Source of the DNA: JADLGL01 sp963732865 | Lineage (GTDB): Bacteria > Pseudomonadota > Alphaproteobacteria > Rhizobiales > Kaistiaceae | Direction: 5' to 3' | Assembly: GCA_963732865.1 (NCBI GenBank) | Contig: CAVTBC010000003.1 | Coordinates: 186,001-250,000 of the forward strand | Length of the DNA: 64,000 nt | Part shown: positions 7,944 through 18,132 of the stretch, piece after piece | How the letters are laid out: each line of letters opens with the position of its first letter | Position numbering within the stretch: the stretch's first letter is position 1 | Notes under the pieces: generated by a model | Seen by the model: the letters and a program-made list of their open reading frames with translations, nothing else | What the model was told of the DNA's origin: nothing | Database searches by the model: none | Position numbers and translations under genes: made by a program

Positions 7944-8766
7944 CCCTTCACCAGCGCCGCCCGCCCCGGGCGCCATGCAGCGGGCGCGCGGCGCGCTGCG
8001 CGTCGCCTTTGCCGATGTCGGCGGGCGCACGCGCCTCAGCGACCTTCACGAATCCGGCGCGGCCAAGCTGCGCATGCCGCATGCCTATGGCCCGACCGCC
8101 GAACCGATCTTCATCAACACCGCCGGCGGCCTCACCGGCGGCGACCGGTTCGATGTCGCCGTCGCGGTCGCGACGGGCGGGTCGGTCACGGCCACGACCC
8201 AGGCGAGCGAGAAGATCTACCGCAGCATTGAGGGGCCGGCGGTAGTCCAGGTGCAGATGACGGTCGGCGCCGCAGGCCGCCTCGACTGGCTGCCGCAGGA
8301 GACGATCCTGTTCGATCGCGCACAGCTGCAGCGCAGCTTCGTCGTTGACCTGCATGAGCAATCCGAATTTCTCGCGCTTGAGGCGGTGATCTTCGGCCGC
8401 CGGGCGATGGGGGAGCGCGTCCGCGAGGGAGCACTGCATGACCGTTGGCGCATCCACAAGGGCGGCCGCCTGATCTTTGCCGACGAGGTTCGCCTCGATG
8501 GCGCTTTCGAGACACTCGCCCAGCGCCCCGCTTCCCTGGCCGGCGCCGGCGCGATGGCGACTTTGATCTGGATCGGCGACGACTGCGGGCGCCAACTCGA
8601 CCGGGTGCGCGCGGCGCTCGGCGAGCATGGCGGCGCCAGTGCCTTCGACGGCAAGCTCGTCGTCCGTTTGACAATGGCGGATGGTTATCAGCTGCGCTCG
8701 ATCCTGGTACCGGTCATCGCTGCGCTGCGCGGTGACGCGCCGCTTCCGACGATTTGGCGACAGTGA
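7918..8766 (+). CDS. ureD: Urease accessory protein UreD
   Basis: A 282-residue urease maturation protein (UreD/UreH family), recognised by FINTAGGLTGGDRF, TTQASEKIYRS and LDWLPQETILFDRAQ. It acts in the UreD-F-G complex that loads nickel into apo-urease. Two starts are possible: ATG at 7918, overlapping urtE and preceded by GGACGAG, and ATG at 7975, which has no clear ribosome site. I chose the first because of the upstream purine stretch and operon overlap. The conserved part begins just after the second (ARGALRVAF), so the shorter form cannot be excluded. Confidence 0.93.
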   Translation: MFVVTSRSDPSPAPPAPGAMQRARGALRVAFADVGGRTRLSDLHESGAAKLRMPHAYGPTAEPIFINTAGGLTGGDRFDVAVAVATGGSVTATTQASEKIYRSIEGPAVVQVQMTVGAAGRLDWLPQETILFDRAQLQRSFVVDLHEQSEFLALEAVIFGRRAMGERVREGALHDRWRIHKGGRLIFADEVRLDGAFETLAQRPASLAGAGAMATLIWIGDDCGRQLDRVRAALGEHGGASAFDGKLVVRLTMADGYQLRSILVPVIAALRGDAPLPTIWRQ

Positions 8767-8776
8767 GGGGCGGCGG

Positions 8777-9079
8777 ATGTTCCTGACACCGCGAGAGAAG
8801 GACAAGCTGCTGATCGCGATGGCGGCGAACGTTGCCCGCCGCCGTCTCGAGCGCGGCGTCAAGCTCAACCATCCGGAAGCGATCGCGCTCATCAGCGACT
8901 TCATCGTCGAGGGCGCGCGCGACGGAAGGCGGGTCGCCGATCTGATGCAGGCGGGCGCACAGGTTCTGCGCCGCGATCAGGTCATGGAGGGCGTCGCCGA
9001 GATGATCCACGACGTGCAGGTCGAGGCGACCTTTCCCGACGGCACGAAGCTCGTGACCGTCCATCATCCCATTCGCTAG
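8777..9079 (+). CDS. ureA: Urease gamma subunit
   Basis: A 100-residue protein, the standard length for a separate gamma subunit. MFLTPREKDKLLIAMAA at the start, RGVKLNHPEAIALI in the middle and VQVEATFPDGTKLVTVHHPI at the end are classic UreA. The start at 8777 follows GGGGCGGCGG, ten bases after the ureD stop. Earlier in-frame starts would lie inside ureD and add non-conserved residues. It assembles with UreB and UreC in the cytoplasm. Confidence 0.97.
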   Translation: MFLTPREKDKLLIAMAANVARRRLERGVKLNHPEAIALISDFIVEGARDGRRVADLMQAGAQVLRRDQVMEGVAEMIHDVQVEATFPDGTKLVTVHHPIR

Positions 9080-9102
9080 CAAGCAACCAGGCGGAGGCTT
9101 TC

Positions 9103-9711
9103 ATGAAGAAGATCGTACAAGGATTGGCGCTTGCGCCCGTCGTGCTGCTGCTGGCGGCTTCGCCCGCCTGGGCGCATCCGAACCCGGCTGAACATGGGTC
9201 GTTCATGGCCGGCTTCAGCCATCCGCTGACCGGGCTCGACCATATCGTCGTTATGGTCGCGGTCGGCCTATGGGCGGCGATGATCGGCGGCCGGGCCATC
9301 TGGATGGTGCCCACCGCCTTCGTCGGATCGATGGCGGTTGGCTTCGCGCTTGCTCTCTTCGGCGTCAGCCTTCCCTTCGTCGAGCCGGTGATCCTGGCTT
9401 CCGTCGTCGCCCTCGGTCTGCTGGTCGCCGCGGCGGTGCGGTTGCCGGCGTCAATCGGCATGCTGATCGTCGGCGTCTTCGCAGTGTTCCACGGCCATGC
9501 GCATGGCACCGAAGTCGGCGCGGCGACGATGGCGGGCTACGGCATCGGCTTCTCGCTGGCGACGGCGCTGCTGCATCTGGCTGGCATCGGCCTTGGCCTC
9601 GCTATCGCTTCCGGCCGCTTCCTGCCTGAGCGTACCGGCAATGTTGTTGCGCGCGCTCTCGGCGGCGCGACGGCGCTGCTCGGCGTCGGCCTCGTCGCCG
9701 GCTGGCTCTAG
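9103..9711 (+). CDS. ureJ: HupE/UreJ-family nickel transporter
   Basis: A 202-residue membrane protein with a signal-like first helix (cleavage near AWA-HP) and about six membrane segments. The HupE/UreJ signature is visible as HPLTGLDHIVVMVAVGLW (about residues 40-58) and FHGHAHGTE (about 130), both rich in His able to bind nickel. Members are thought to import nickel for urease or hydrogenase. Its place between ureA and ureB is typical of rhizobial urease operons. A GGAGG ribosome site precedes the start. Confidence 0.93.
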   Translation: MKKIVQGLALAPVVLLLAASPAWAHPNPAEHGSFMAGFSHPLTGLDHIVVMVAVGLWAAMIGGRAIWMVPTAFVGSMAVGFALALFGVSLPFVEPVILASVVALGLLVAAAVRLPASIGMLIVGVFAVFHGHAHGTEVGAATMAGYGIGFSLATALLHLAGIGLGLAIASGRFLPERTGNVVARALGGATALLGVGLVAGWL

Positions 9712-9721
9712 AGGCCGATCG

Positions 9722-10029
9722 ATGATCCCCGGTGAGGTGATCCCGGCCGACGCGCCCGACATCGTCCTCAATGAAGGCGCTGAAACGGTGACGCTGACGG
9801 TCGCCAATAGCGGCGACCGGCCGATCCAGGTCGGCTCGCACTACCATTTCTATGAGACCAACTCCGCCCTTTCCTTCGACCGCGAGAAGGCGCGCGGCAT
9901 GCGTCTCGACATTGCCGCCGGCACGGCCGTTCGCTTCGAGCCGGGGCAAAGCCGCGAGGTGACGCTGGTGCCGCTCCGCGGCGATCGCGCCGTCTGGGGC
10001 TTCAACCAGAAGATCATGGGAGCGCTCTG

Positions 10030-10030
<1 letters not shown>
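9722..10030 (+). CDS. ureB: Urease beta subunit
   Basis: A 102-residue separate beta subunit. MIPGEVIPAD at the start, RPIQVGSHYHFYETN in the middle and LRGDRAVWGFNQKIMG at the end are diagnostic. It begins ten bases after the ureJ stop, and its stop codon shares the TGATG with the ureC start. It forms the (UreABC)3 core enzyme with the gamma and alpha subunits. Confidence 0.97.
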
Positions 10031-11741
<1,711 letters not shown>

Positions 11742-11756
11742 TCGCCACGTGCGATC

Positions 11757-12519
11757 ATGGTGGGCATGAACCTGAAGCTGGCCGATACGCTCACTATCCT
11801 CGGTGAGACCGCCGATGTCTGCGCGGCACCCGAACCTTCGCTTCCGGGGCGCGGCCAATTGCTCCTGACGACCTGGCTGTCAGCGGCCTTCCCGATCGGA
11901 GGCTTCTCCTATTCGCACGGGCTGGAAACGGTCATCACCGACGGCACGATTGCCGATGCCTCTTCGCTCGAGGATTGGGTCGGCTTCCTCGTCGAGCGCG
12001 GCAGCGGCTGGACCGACGCGGTGCTCCTGGCGGAGGCATGGCGCTCGGTTTCCGCGCTGGACGAGGCGCGCTTTGCCGAGCTCGCCGAACTCGCCGCGGC
12101 CCTCGCGCCGTCCCGCGAGCGACAGATGGAAACGCTGAATCTCGGCGACGCGTTTTTGATAGCCGCCTCAGCAGGTTGGCCGAACGCGCTGACAGACCGA
12201 TTCAAAGCAATCGCCGACTCGCATCGCCTACCCAGTCGCCGTTGGCCTCACGGCAGCGGGGCATGGCATTCCGCTGAAACCACCCTTAGCCGGATTCCTC
12301 AACTCATTCGCCGGCAACATGATTTCGGTTGCCGTGCGCCTGGTGCCGCTGGGGCAGAGCGATGGCCTCGGCGTCCTCGGCCGGCTGCAGCCGCTGATCC
12401 TTGCCACTGCCGAACGTGCGGCGGCTTCCAGCCTTGACGATCTCGGCTCGGCGGCCATCCTTTCGGACATCGCCTCCATGCGTCACGAGACGCTCTATTC
12501 ACGGGTGTTCCGCTCATGA
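11757..12519 (+). pseudogene. ureF: Urease accessory protein UreF, one-base frameshift
   Basis: UreF is recognised by LLLTTWLSAAFPIGGFSYSHGLE near residue 40 and by its C-terminal part in another frame, YPVAVGLTAAGHGIP then NMISVAVRLVPLGQ and HETLYSRVFRS. The frames change near 12225-12230 (the CGCCTACCC stretch). One extra base, most simply a C, explains it, since 763 nt equals 254 codons plus one. Read uncorrected, the protein ends at 12437 with an unrelated Arg/Pro-rich tail. The true stop overlaps ureG (ATGA), as expected for an intact operon. UreF acts with UreD and UreG as GTPase regulator in nickel insertion. The start may be 11757 or 11766. Confidence 0.88.
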
Positions 12520-13148
12520 CGATTTCGCCCAACGGCCCGCTCCGCGTCGGCATCGGCGGCCCGGTCGGCGCCGGCAAGACGACGCTCACCGAGGTGCTGT
12601 GCAAGGCGCTCCGCGACCACTATTCGGTCGCCGTCGTCACCAACGACATCTTCACGAAGGAAGACGCGCTGATCCTCAACCGCGTCCAGGCGCTCCCGGA
12701 GGAGCGCATCCTCGGCGTTGAGACAGGCGGCTGTCCGCACACCGCGATCCGCGAGGACGCCTCGATCAATCTCGCCGCGATTGCCGAGATGACGAAGCGC
12801 TTCCCCGATCTCGACATCGTCTTCATCGAATCCGGCGGCGACAATCTCGCCGCCACCTTCTCGCCGGAGCTCGCCGACATCACCCTCTATCTCATCGACG
12901 TCGCCGGCGGCGAAAAGATCCCCCGCAAAGGCGGGCCGGGCATCACCCGGTCCGACCTCCTCATCGTCAACAAGACCGACCTCGCGCCTTATGTCGGCGC
13001 CAATCTCGAGCGCATGGAAGAAGACACCATCAAGGCCCGTGCCGGGCGGCCTTACGTCTTTGCCGACCTCCTCCGCCGCAAGGGCCTCGACGACATCATC
13101 GCCTTCATCGAGCGCTCCGGCGGGCTTGTCGCCGAGGCGGCGGAATGA
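12516..13148 (+). CDS. ureG: Urease accessory GTPase UreG
   Basis: A 210-residue SIMIBI-class GTPase. Its P-loop is GGPVGAGKTTL (about residue 14), followed by VVTNDIFTKEDA, the metal-binding CPH motif in GVETGGCPHTAIREDAS, ESGGDN and the NKTD guanine-specificity motif. It drives GTP-dependent nickel delivery to urease with UreE, UreF and UreD. The start overlaps ureF and the stop overlaps ureE, both by ATGA. Confidence 0.97.
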   Translation: MTISPNGPLRVGIGGPVGAGKTTLTEVLCKALRDHYSVAVVTNDIFTKEDALILNRVQALPEERILGVETGGCPHTAIREDASINLAAIAEMTKRFPDLDIVFIESGGDNLAATFSPELADITLYLIDVAGGEKIPRKGGPGITRSDLLIVNKTDLAPYVGANLERMEEDTIKARAGRPYVFADLLRRKGLDDIIAFIERSGGLVAEAAE

Positions 13149-13648
13149 CCGTACCGATGGCAGTTGCTCGGAAGGTCGTCCGCGCCGTCAGTTGGAGCGG
13201 CGAGCCGGTCGATATTGTCCGCCTCGACTATGATCAGCGCCATCGGCGGCGCATCGCCATGACCGGCAAGGGTGGCACGGCCTTCCTTCTCGACCTCGCC
13301 GAGACGACGCTGCTACGCGACGGCGATGGCCTCGCCCTCGCCGACGGCGGCATCGTCAAGGTCGAAGCGGCGCTTGAGCCGTTGGCCGAAATCACCGCGC
13401 CCGACACGGTCGCCCTCGCCCGCATCATCTGGCATCTCGGCAATCGCCATTTGCCGACCGCGATCAGCGAAGGCTCGGTTCTCATTCGCCGCGACCACGT
13501 CATCGAGGCGATGGTCGAAGGCCTCGGCGGCACGGTGCGTCCGGTGGAGGCGGTGTTCGATCCGGAAGGCGGCGCCTATGGCGGACACAGCCATGGTCAT
13601 GACCACGGCCACAGCCATGATGACGGCCATCATCACCATCATGACTGA
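13145..13648 (+). CDS. ureE: Urease nickel metallochaperone UreE
   Basis: A 167-residue protein with a UreE N-terminal domain (DYDQRHRRRIAMTGKGG) and a metal-binding C-terminal domain (WHLGNRHLPT, RRDHVIEAMV, VRPVEAVFDPEGGAYGG). It ends in a His-rich tail of about 20 residues built of HGH, HDH and a run of five His. It binds nickel and hands it to UreG. In many operons ureE lies between ureC and ureF, but here it comes last. Its 3' end overlaps the likely hpt start by 8 bp. Confidence 0.95.
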   Translation: MTVPMAVARKVVRAVSWSGEPVDIVRLDYDQRHRRRIAMTGKGGTAFLLDLAETTLLRDGDGLALADGGIVKVEAALEPLAEITAPDTVALARIIWHLGNRHLPTAISEGSVLIRRDHVIEAMVEGLGGTVRPVEAVFDPEGGAYGGHSHGHDHGHSHDDGHHHHHD

Positions 13649-14210
13649 GCGCGAAATGGCTGAGCCGGCAAAGAAAAAGCTGCCGCATATCCGGGCGCTG
13701 TTCACCGCCGAGGAGATCGCGCAGCGCAACATCGGGCTGGCTGAGGAGATCGCCGCGGCCGGCTATCACGACCTCATCGTCATCTCCGTCCTCACCGGCG
13801 GCTTCGTCTTTGCCGCCGATCTCGTGCGCGCGCTTCATTCGATCGGCGTCTCGGCACAGATCGATTTCATGACGCTGTCGAGCTACGGCGACACGACGCA
13901 GTCTTCGGGCAAGGTCGACGTTCTCAGCGATATCCGCCTCGATGTGAAGGGCCGCGAGATTCTCGTCGTCGACGACATCGTCGAGACCGGGCGCACGCTG
14001 GCCCACGTCCGAGACATGTTGCTTCAGCGCGGCGCTTCGCGCGTCGGCATCGCTGTCCTCTGCGAGAAGCCTGGCAAGCGCGAAAGGGCAATCACGCCCG
14101 ATTTCGTCGGCTTCGTCTGCCCCGACGAATTCGTCGTCGGCTATGGCATGGACATCAAGCAGACCTACCGCCAGTTGCCGTTCATCGGCGTCGTCGACGA
14201 AGACGGCTAG
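13641..14210 (+). CDS. hpt: Hypoxanthine-guanine phosphoribosyltransferase
   Basis: A type I phosphoribosyltransferase of 189 residues (184 if the ATG at 13656 is used, which would avoid most of the overlap with ureE). The PRPP-binding loop is ILVVDDIVETGRTL, the N-terminal part has VLTGGFVFAADLVRAL, DFMTLSSYGD carries the flexible loop and FVVGYGMD is the base-binding region. It salvages hypoxanthine and guanine to IMP and GMP in the cytoplasm. Coupling to a urease operon is unusual but makes sense in nitrogen and purine salvage. The stop TAG overlaps the convergent DUF302 stop in a shared CTAG. Confidence 0.93.
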   Translation: MTEREMAEPAKKKLPHIRALFTAEEIAQRNIGLAEEIAAAGYHDLIVISVLTGGFVFAADLVRALHSIGVSAQIDFMTLSSYGDTTQSSGKVDVLSDIRLDVKGREILVVDDIVETGRTLAHVRDMLLQRGASRVGIAVLCEKPGKRERAITPDFVGFVCPDEFVVGYGMDIKQTYRQLPFIGVVDEDG

Positions 14211-14611
14211 GCGCTGGCCGGCTCGGCCGCGATGTCGGCGACGGCCGCCTGGAGCAGGCCGCGCACCTCATCGGCGATGCCGGCGAGATCGGGATTGTCG
14301 ACCGCCTGCATCGATGCAACGGGATCGACGGCGGCGACTTCGACGCCTCCGTCCCGCTCCTGCACGATGACATTGCAGGGGAGCATGGTTCCGATCTTGT
14401 CCTCGGCCGCGAGCGCTTTATTGGCCATCTTCGGATTGCAGGCGCCGAGGATGCGATAGCCGCGCATATCGACATCGAGCTTTTTCTTCATCGTCGCCTG
14501 AATGTCGATGTCGGTGAGCACGCCGAAGCCATGCCGCGCGAGCGCGGCAGTCGTGGCCGCGACGGCGTCGTCAAGCGACATGTCGAGCGTGCGGGCAAAG
14601 TAATAGCTCAT
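14207..14611 (-). CDS. DUF302 family protein
   Basis: A 134-residue cytoplasmic protein with the DUF302 pattern: ALARHGFGVLTDIDIQATMKKK, then GYRILGACNPKMANKAL and LPCNVIVQE. DUF302 proteins are small dimeric ferredoxin-like domains of unknown biochemical role. Four C-terminal Ala/Glu turns follow the domain. It stands alone on the minus strand, and its stop codon overlaps the stop of hpt. Confidence 0.9.
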   Translation of the reverse strand: MSYYFARTLDMSLDDAVAATTAALARHGFGVLTDIDIQATMKKKLDVDMRGYRILGACNPKMANKALAAEDKIGTMLPCNVIVQERDGGVEVAAVDPVASMQAVDNPDLAGIADEVRGLLQAAVADIAAEPASA

Positions 14612-14644
14612 TCGTGTGGTCCTATTCGCGATGCGGGACGGCGA

Positions 14645-15073
14645 TCAGAGATGATTGCTCTCAAAGTCGAGGCAGGAGCGGCCGAAGGTGGCGAGGCCCT
14701 CCTCAAGGAAATCCGACAGGAGCGGCATGCCAAGAAGATATTCGGCGGTGCGCTTGTTATGCGCCTCGATGGCGTCGTTGCGGAGGCTTGCCCAATCGTC
14801 GAGCGTGCCGCTATCCCGGCCTAGCCAGGCGAGCGCGACGAGATCCACCTGCTCGTCATAGTCAAGGTCGTCGATGAACTGCTTCAACTCGGAGGCGACT
14901 GGATCGTCGCCATTGTCCACCAGGACGTCGAGATCATCATCGTCGATCGCATTGGAACCCTCGTCCGGGTCCGAGTCAGCTTCTTTCACGTCGAGTTCGC
15001 GCGCCAGAACGACGATCTGACAGACCTTTTCGGTCGCGATATCGAGCGGTGGGGTTGCGCCTTCGAGGGGCAT
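14645..15073 (-). CDS. DUF3775 family protein
   Basis: A 142-residue acidic protein. I chose the ATG at 15073 because the conserved part starts just after it (LDIATEKVCQIVVLAREL). An open frame runs upstream to 15169 but encodes a basic, non-conserved stretch. Other DUF3775 hallmarks are DEQVDLVALAWLGR, HNKRTAEYLLGMPLLSDFLEEGL and a final GRSC. No function is known; many alphaproteobacteria carry one copy. Confidence 0.87.
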   Translation of the reverse strand: MPLEGATPPLDIATEKVCQIVVLARELDVKEADSDPDEGSNAIDDDDLDVLVDNGDDPVASELKQFIDDLDYDEQVDLVALAWLGRDSGTLDDWASLRNDAIEAHNKRTAEYLLGMPLLSDFLEEGLATFGRSCLDFESNHL

Positions 15074-15189
15074 GTCGCTGGTCTCCGTTGGCGTCGAACG
15101 CCGGTCAATGGACCTCGTCTGGTTGGGCCACACCTTGACCAAGGTCAAGGCCGCAGGCGCGGGAACCACTTTGGCTGCCTATCCGGCTG

Positions 15190-15669
15190 TCACCGCGGGC
15201 CGAACAGATCGATGGCGTTGTTCGAATCCATGTCGATCGTCAGTGCAATATGGTCGCCAGGCGCCGGCAACGCGCCTTCAAGGAGGGTGAAGCTCATCGT
15301 CAACGCGGCGCCGTCGAAGCTTGCCGCTTCGATCTCAATGACACCGATGGTGTCGTTCGCTTCGTCGATCAGCGATGCATTCGGCGGGTCGATCCGGAAA
15401 TCGCCGCCTTCGTCCCAGGCGGTTGCAACGAAGGTCTCGAGATCGATGATCCGAACGAAGCGGTCAGGCCGATCGGAAAAGGCGATGGCGCGCTGTGCGG
15501 CCGCTAAGGCGATGGTCCCGGAACCGACGCCGGCAACGTCGCCCTGAACGACGATGAGCCAGGACGGGCTGCCTGCTTCGTTCTGCTGTGCAACCGCCGA
15601 AGAAATGAATGCCGTGGCGAGGATGGCTAAAATGCCGACTAATCGTTTGAGCTTGGTCAAAGCAATCAT
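15190..15669 (-). CDS. Exported protein of unknown function
   Basis: A 159-residue protein with a Sec signal peptide (residues 1-27, cleavage near AVA-QQ). The mature part of about 130 residues is acidic, has no Cys and alternates hydrophobic strands with Asp/Asn turns, suggesting a small beta-rich periplasmic domain. I do not recognise a family. It is alone between the DUF3775 gene (same strand) and the divergently read PEBP gene. Confidence 0.7.
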   Translation of the reverse strand: MIALTKLKRLVGILAILATAFISSAVAQQNEAGSPSWLIVVQGDVAGVGSGTIALAAAQRAIAFSDRPDRFVRIIDLETFVATAWDEGGDFRIDPPNASLIDEANDTIGVIEIEAASFDGAALTMSFTLLEGALPAPGDHIALTIDMDSNNAIDLFGPR

Positions 15670-15771
15670 CTCGCAAATGGTGACAGTTGCGGTTCCGGTG
15701 CCGTCGCCAGAACAGAACAGGCGGGGCCGATCGGGCCCCAGGGTCGCCGCCGTTCCACATATGGGAAGCTG

Positions 15772-16221
15772 ATGGCTTTCACGCTTAGCAGTACATCGTT
15801 TTCAGACGGCGCATCCATACCGCGGCGGTACACTGGCGATGGCGAGAATGTGTCGCCGCCGCTGGCCTGGCAAGACCCACCCGAAGGCGCGCTTAGCTTC
15901 GTGCTGATCGTCGAGGATCCTGATGCCTCGCGCGGCACGTTCCGCCATTGGGGCGTCTACGACATCGCTGGCGACGCGCGCCGTTTGGACGAAGGCGCGA
16001 CGGGATCCTTCATGTCCGCGGTCAACGATTATGGCGACCGGGCCTATCACGGCCCCCGCCCGCCCAGCGGAAGTGGGCCTCATCACTATCATTTCCGTCT
16101 GGCCGCGCTCGATACCGCACAGCTTCGTGTCTTCCCGACAGCAAGGATTGAGGATTTGTGGGTGGCGGCGCAACCTCACATGCTCGGCGAAACCGCCTTG
16201 ATCGGGATCTACGAGCGCTGA
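15772..16221 (+). CDS. YbhB/YbcL family Raf-kinase-inhibitor-like protein
   Basis: A 149-residue phosphatidylethanolamine-binding-protein fold. Family motifs are RYTGDGENVSPPLAW, VEDPDA, FRHWGVYDI, YHGPRPPSGSGPHHYHF and the C-terminal LIGIYER. No signal peptide is visible, so it is probably cytoplasmic. The bacterial function is not settled. GGGAAG lies just before the start. It precedes a phosphoribosyltransferase gene by 39 bp and the two may be co-transcribed. Confidence 0.93.
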   Translation: MAFTLSSTSFSDGASIPRRYTGDGENVSPPLAWQDPPEGALSFVLIVEDPDASRGTFRHWGVYDIAGDARRLDEGATGSFMSAVNDYGDRAYHGPRPPSGSGPHHYHFRLAALDTAQLRVFPTARIEDLWVAAQPHMLGETALIGIYER

Positions 16222-16260
16222 CAGCAGCAAGGTCGCAACCGAGAAAGGGCGGCACCAGCG

Positions 16261-16926
16261 ATGTCATTCATCAACCGCGTCGACGCAGGCAGACAGCTGG
16301 CCGCCGTCTTGGCCGCCTATCGTAGCCAACGGCCTGTCGTCCTGGCGCTGCCGCGCGGCGGGGTACCGGTTGCCGCCGAAATCGCCGCCGCGCTCGACGC
16401 GCCGCTCGACCTCATTATCGCCAGAAAGATCGGTGTGCCGGCGCAACCGGAACTGGCCATGGGCGCGGTGGTCGATGGCGCCGACCCGGAGATCGTACGC
16501 AATGATGATGTCATCAAGCTGATCGGAATCAGCGAGGAAACCTTCGCCCGCGTTCGCGACCAGGAACTGGCGGAGGTTGAACGCCGCCGCGCGCGCTATG
16601 TCGGCAGCCGCCCGCGCGCGGCGATAGCGGGGCACACTGCGATCGTCGTCGATGACGGCATCGCCACTGGCGCCACCGCCAAGGCCGCACTGCATGCGTT
16701 GCGGCGACAAGAGCCGCGCAAGATCGTGTTGGCGGTGCCGGTGGCCCCGACCGACACGCTCTACGAATTGGGCTCCGAGGCAGATGATGTCGTCTGCCTG
16801 AAAGACGAAGCGAACTTCGGCTCGATCGGTTCGTTCTACGACGATTTCAGCCAACTTACCGATGAGGAGGTGGCAGCGATCCTTGCGCGCTTTCCGCCCG
16901 GCGGGCGCGCCGCCACCGGCTCCTAG
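16261..16926 (+). CDS. Phosphoribosyltransferase family protein
   Basis: A 221-residue protein of the bacterial predicted-phosphoribosyltransferase group. The PRPP loop is IVVDDGIATGATAKAAL (about residue 128), preceded by VLALPRGGVPVAAEIA and LDLIIARKIGVPAQPELAMGAV. The C-terminal part has VCLKDEANFGSIGSFYDDF. The substrate is not known; such genes often sit near stress proteins. The TAG stop overlaps the convergent SCO gene stop within CTAG. Confidence 0.9.
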   Translation: MSFINRVDAGRQLAAVLAAYRSQRPVVLALPRGGVPVAAEIAAALDAPLDLIIARKIGVPAQPELAMGAVVDGADPEIVRNDDVIKLIGISEETFARVRDQELAEVERRRARYVGSRPRAAIAGHTAIVVDDGIATGATAKAALHALRRQEPRKIVLAVPVAPTDTLYELGSEADDVVCLKDEANFGSIGSFYDDFSQLTDEEVAAILARFPPGGRAATGS

Positions 16927-17564
16927 TTGCCTTCCACCAGGCTCCTGATCTTGGCCTCCGCGTCGTCACGGGCTTCGTCATAAGCGATGGCTCCGACGAA
17001 CTGGCCGTCACCGTCGAGCATGTAGAAGCTCGCATAATGGTTCATCAGATAGCCGCCCGGCACGTCCTCTCCACGCTGATAGTAGACATGGAAGGCGTCG
17101 AGCATGGCGTGAACGTCATCGACCGGACCGGTGACCCCGACGATCCGCGGATCGAAGACAGAGAGATAGTCGTGCAGGCGATCCACCACGTCGCGCTCCG
17201 GGTCGACGGTCACGAAATAGACTGCGAGATCGCCTGCTTCGTCGCCGAGATCGGCCAGCCACGAAGTGACGTCGGTGAGCGCAGTCGGGCACACATCGGG
17301 GCAGAAGGTGTAGCCGAAGAACATCAGCGAAGGATGACCGCGCAGGTCGACATCGGTGACGGGTTCGCCCCGGTCGTTGACGAGGGCGAAAGGCCCACCG
17401 ATCGTGACGGCGGCGGCGGCCGGTTCGGACTGGTCGGCGCTGGTGAGCTGGCTTGGCGCAACTTCATTGCCGCCGAAGATGTTGAAGCCGAAGAGGCCGA
17501 GCGCCAGCAGCGAGAGGGCGACAAGACCCCACAGGATGTAGCGCGTGACGCGAAGGGCAGTCAT
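16923..17564 (-). CDS. SCO1/SenC family copper protein
   Basis: A 213-residue thioredoxin-fold protein anchored by one N-terminal helix (residues 8-30). I chose the ATG at 17564 because the longer frame up to 17693 adds an Arg-rich, non-conserved stretch overlapping the neighbour. Copper ligands are the CPDVC pair in GYTFCPDVCPTALTD (about residue 84) and the distal His in MNHYASFYMLD. It helps build the CuA site of cytochrome c oxidase. The PCu(A)C gene 13 bp upstream on the same strand makes this a copper-delivery pair. Confidence 0.94.
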   Translation of the reverse strand: MTALRVTRYILWGLVALSLLALGLFGFNIFGGNEVAPSQLTSADQSEPAAAAVTIGGPFALVNDRGEPVTDVDLRGHPSLMFFGYTFCPDVCPTALTDVTSWLADLGDEAGDLAVYFVTVDPERDVVDRLHDYLSVFDPRIVGVTGPVDDVHAMLDAFHVYYQRGEDVPGGYLMNHYASFYMLDGDGQFVGAIAYDEARDDAEAKIRSLVEGN

Positions 17565-17577
17565 TGGTTCTCTCCGC

Positions 17578-18132
17578 CTACATTCCGCCCATATCGCCCA
17601 TGGCGCCCGCGGCTTCCGCCGTTGCCGGACCTGGCGAACCGATGGGGTAGACGACGAGGTCGATTTCAACCGCACCTGCAACGGCAAAGACAAGCGTTGC
17701 CTTGATCACCGTTCCTTGAGCGAGGCCATCGGCCTGCAGTCCGGTGAACATCAGATGGAAGCCGCCCGGCTGAAGAATGACGGATTGGCCGGCCGGAATA
17801 ACCAGCCCGTCTTCCAAGGGGCGCATGATCATATTGGCGCCGTCCATCACCATCTCGTGGACGTCGCCGTTTTCTGCCACATCGGTCTGAATGGCGATCA
17901 GGCGATCCTCGACGGCGCCTTGGTTGGTGATGGTCAGATAGCCGGCGGCGCTCATGGCGCCCGGCGGGGTTGCCCGCGCCCAGGCCTGCTCGATGGTGAG
18001 GTCGCCGACGGCAACCGGCGCCTCGGCGGCCATCATGGCGTCGGGATCCATCTCCTGACCGATGGCTGCGGGAATTTGCATCGTGACCGCGGCGGCGATG
18101 GCCGCGGCAAGATAAGCGACTGAAATACGCAT
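17578..18132 (-). CDS. Periplasmic copper chaperone PCu(A)C
   Basis: A 184-residue exported protein. The signal peptide ends near residue 25 (AAIG-QE). The copper site H-x-M...M...H-x-M is seen as VHEMVMDG, MIMRPL and GGFHLMFTGL. The domain also has IEQAWARATPPG and AAGYLTITNQG. Unusually, short Met-rich segments flank both ends (MDPDAMMAAE and a final GAMGDMGGM), which could add weak copper sites. It delivers Cu(I) with the downstream SCO protein to the CuA centre. Confidence 0.93.
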   Translation of the reverse strand: MRISVAYLAAAIAAAVTMQIPAAIGQEMDPDAMMAAEAPVAVGDLTIEQAWARATPPGAMSAAGYLTITNQGAVEDRLIAIQTDVAENGDVHEMVMDGANMIMRPLEDGLVIPAGQSVILQPGGFHLMFTGLQADGLAQGTVIKATLVFAVAGAVEIDLVVYPIGSPGPATAEAAGAMGDMGGM

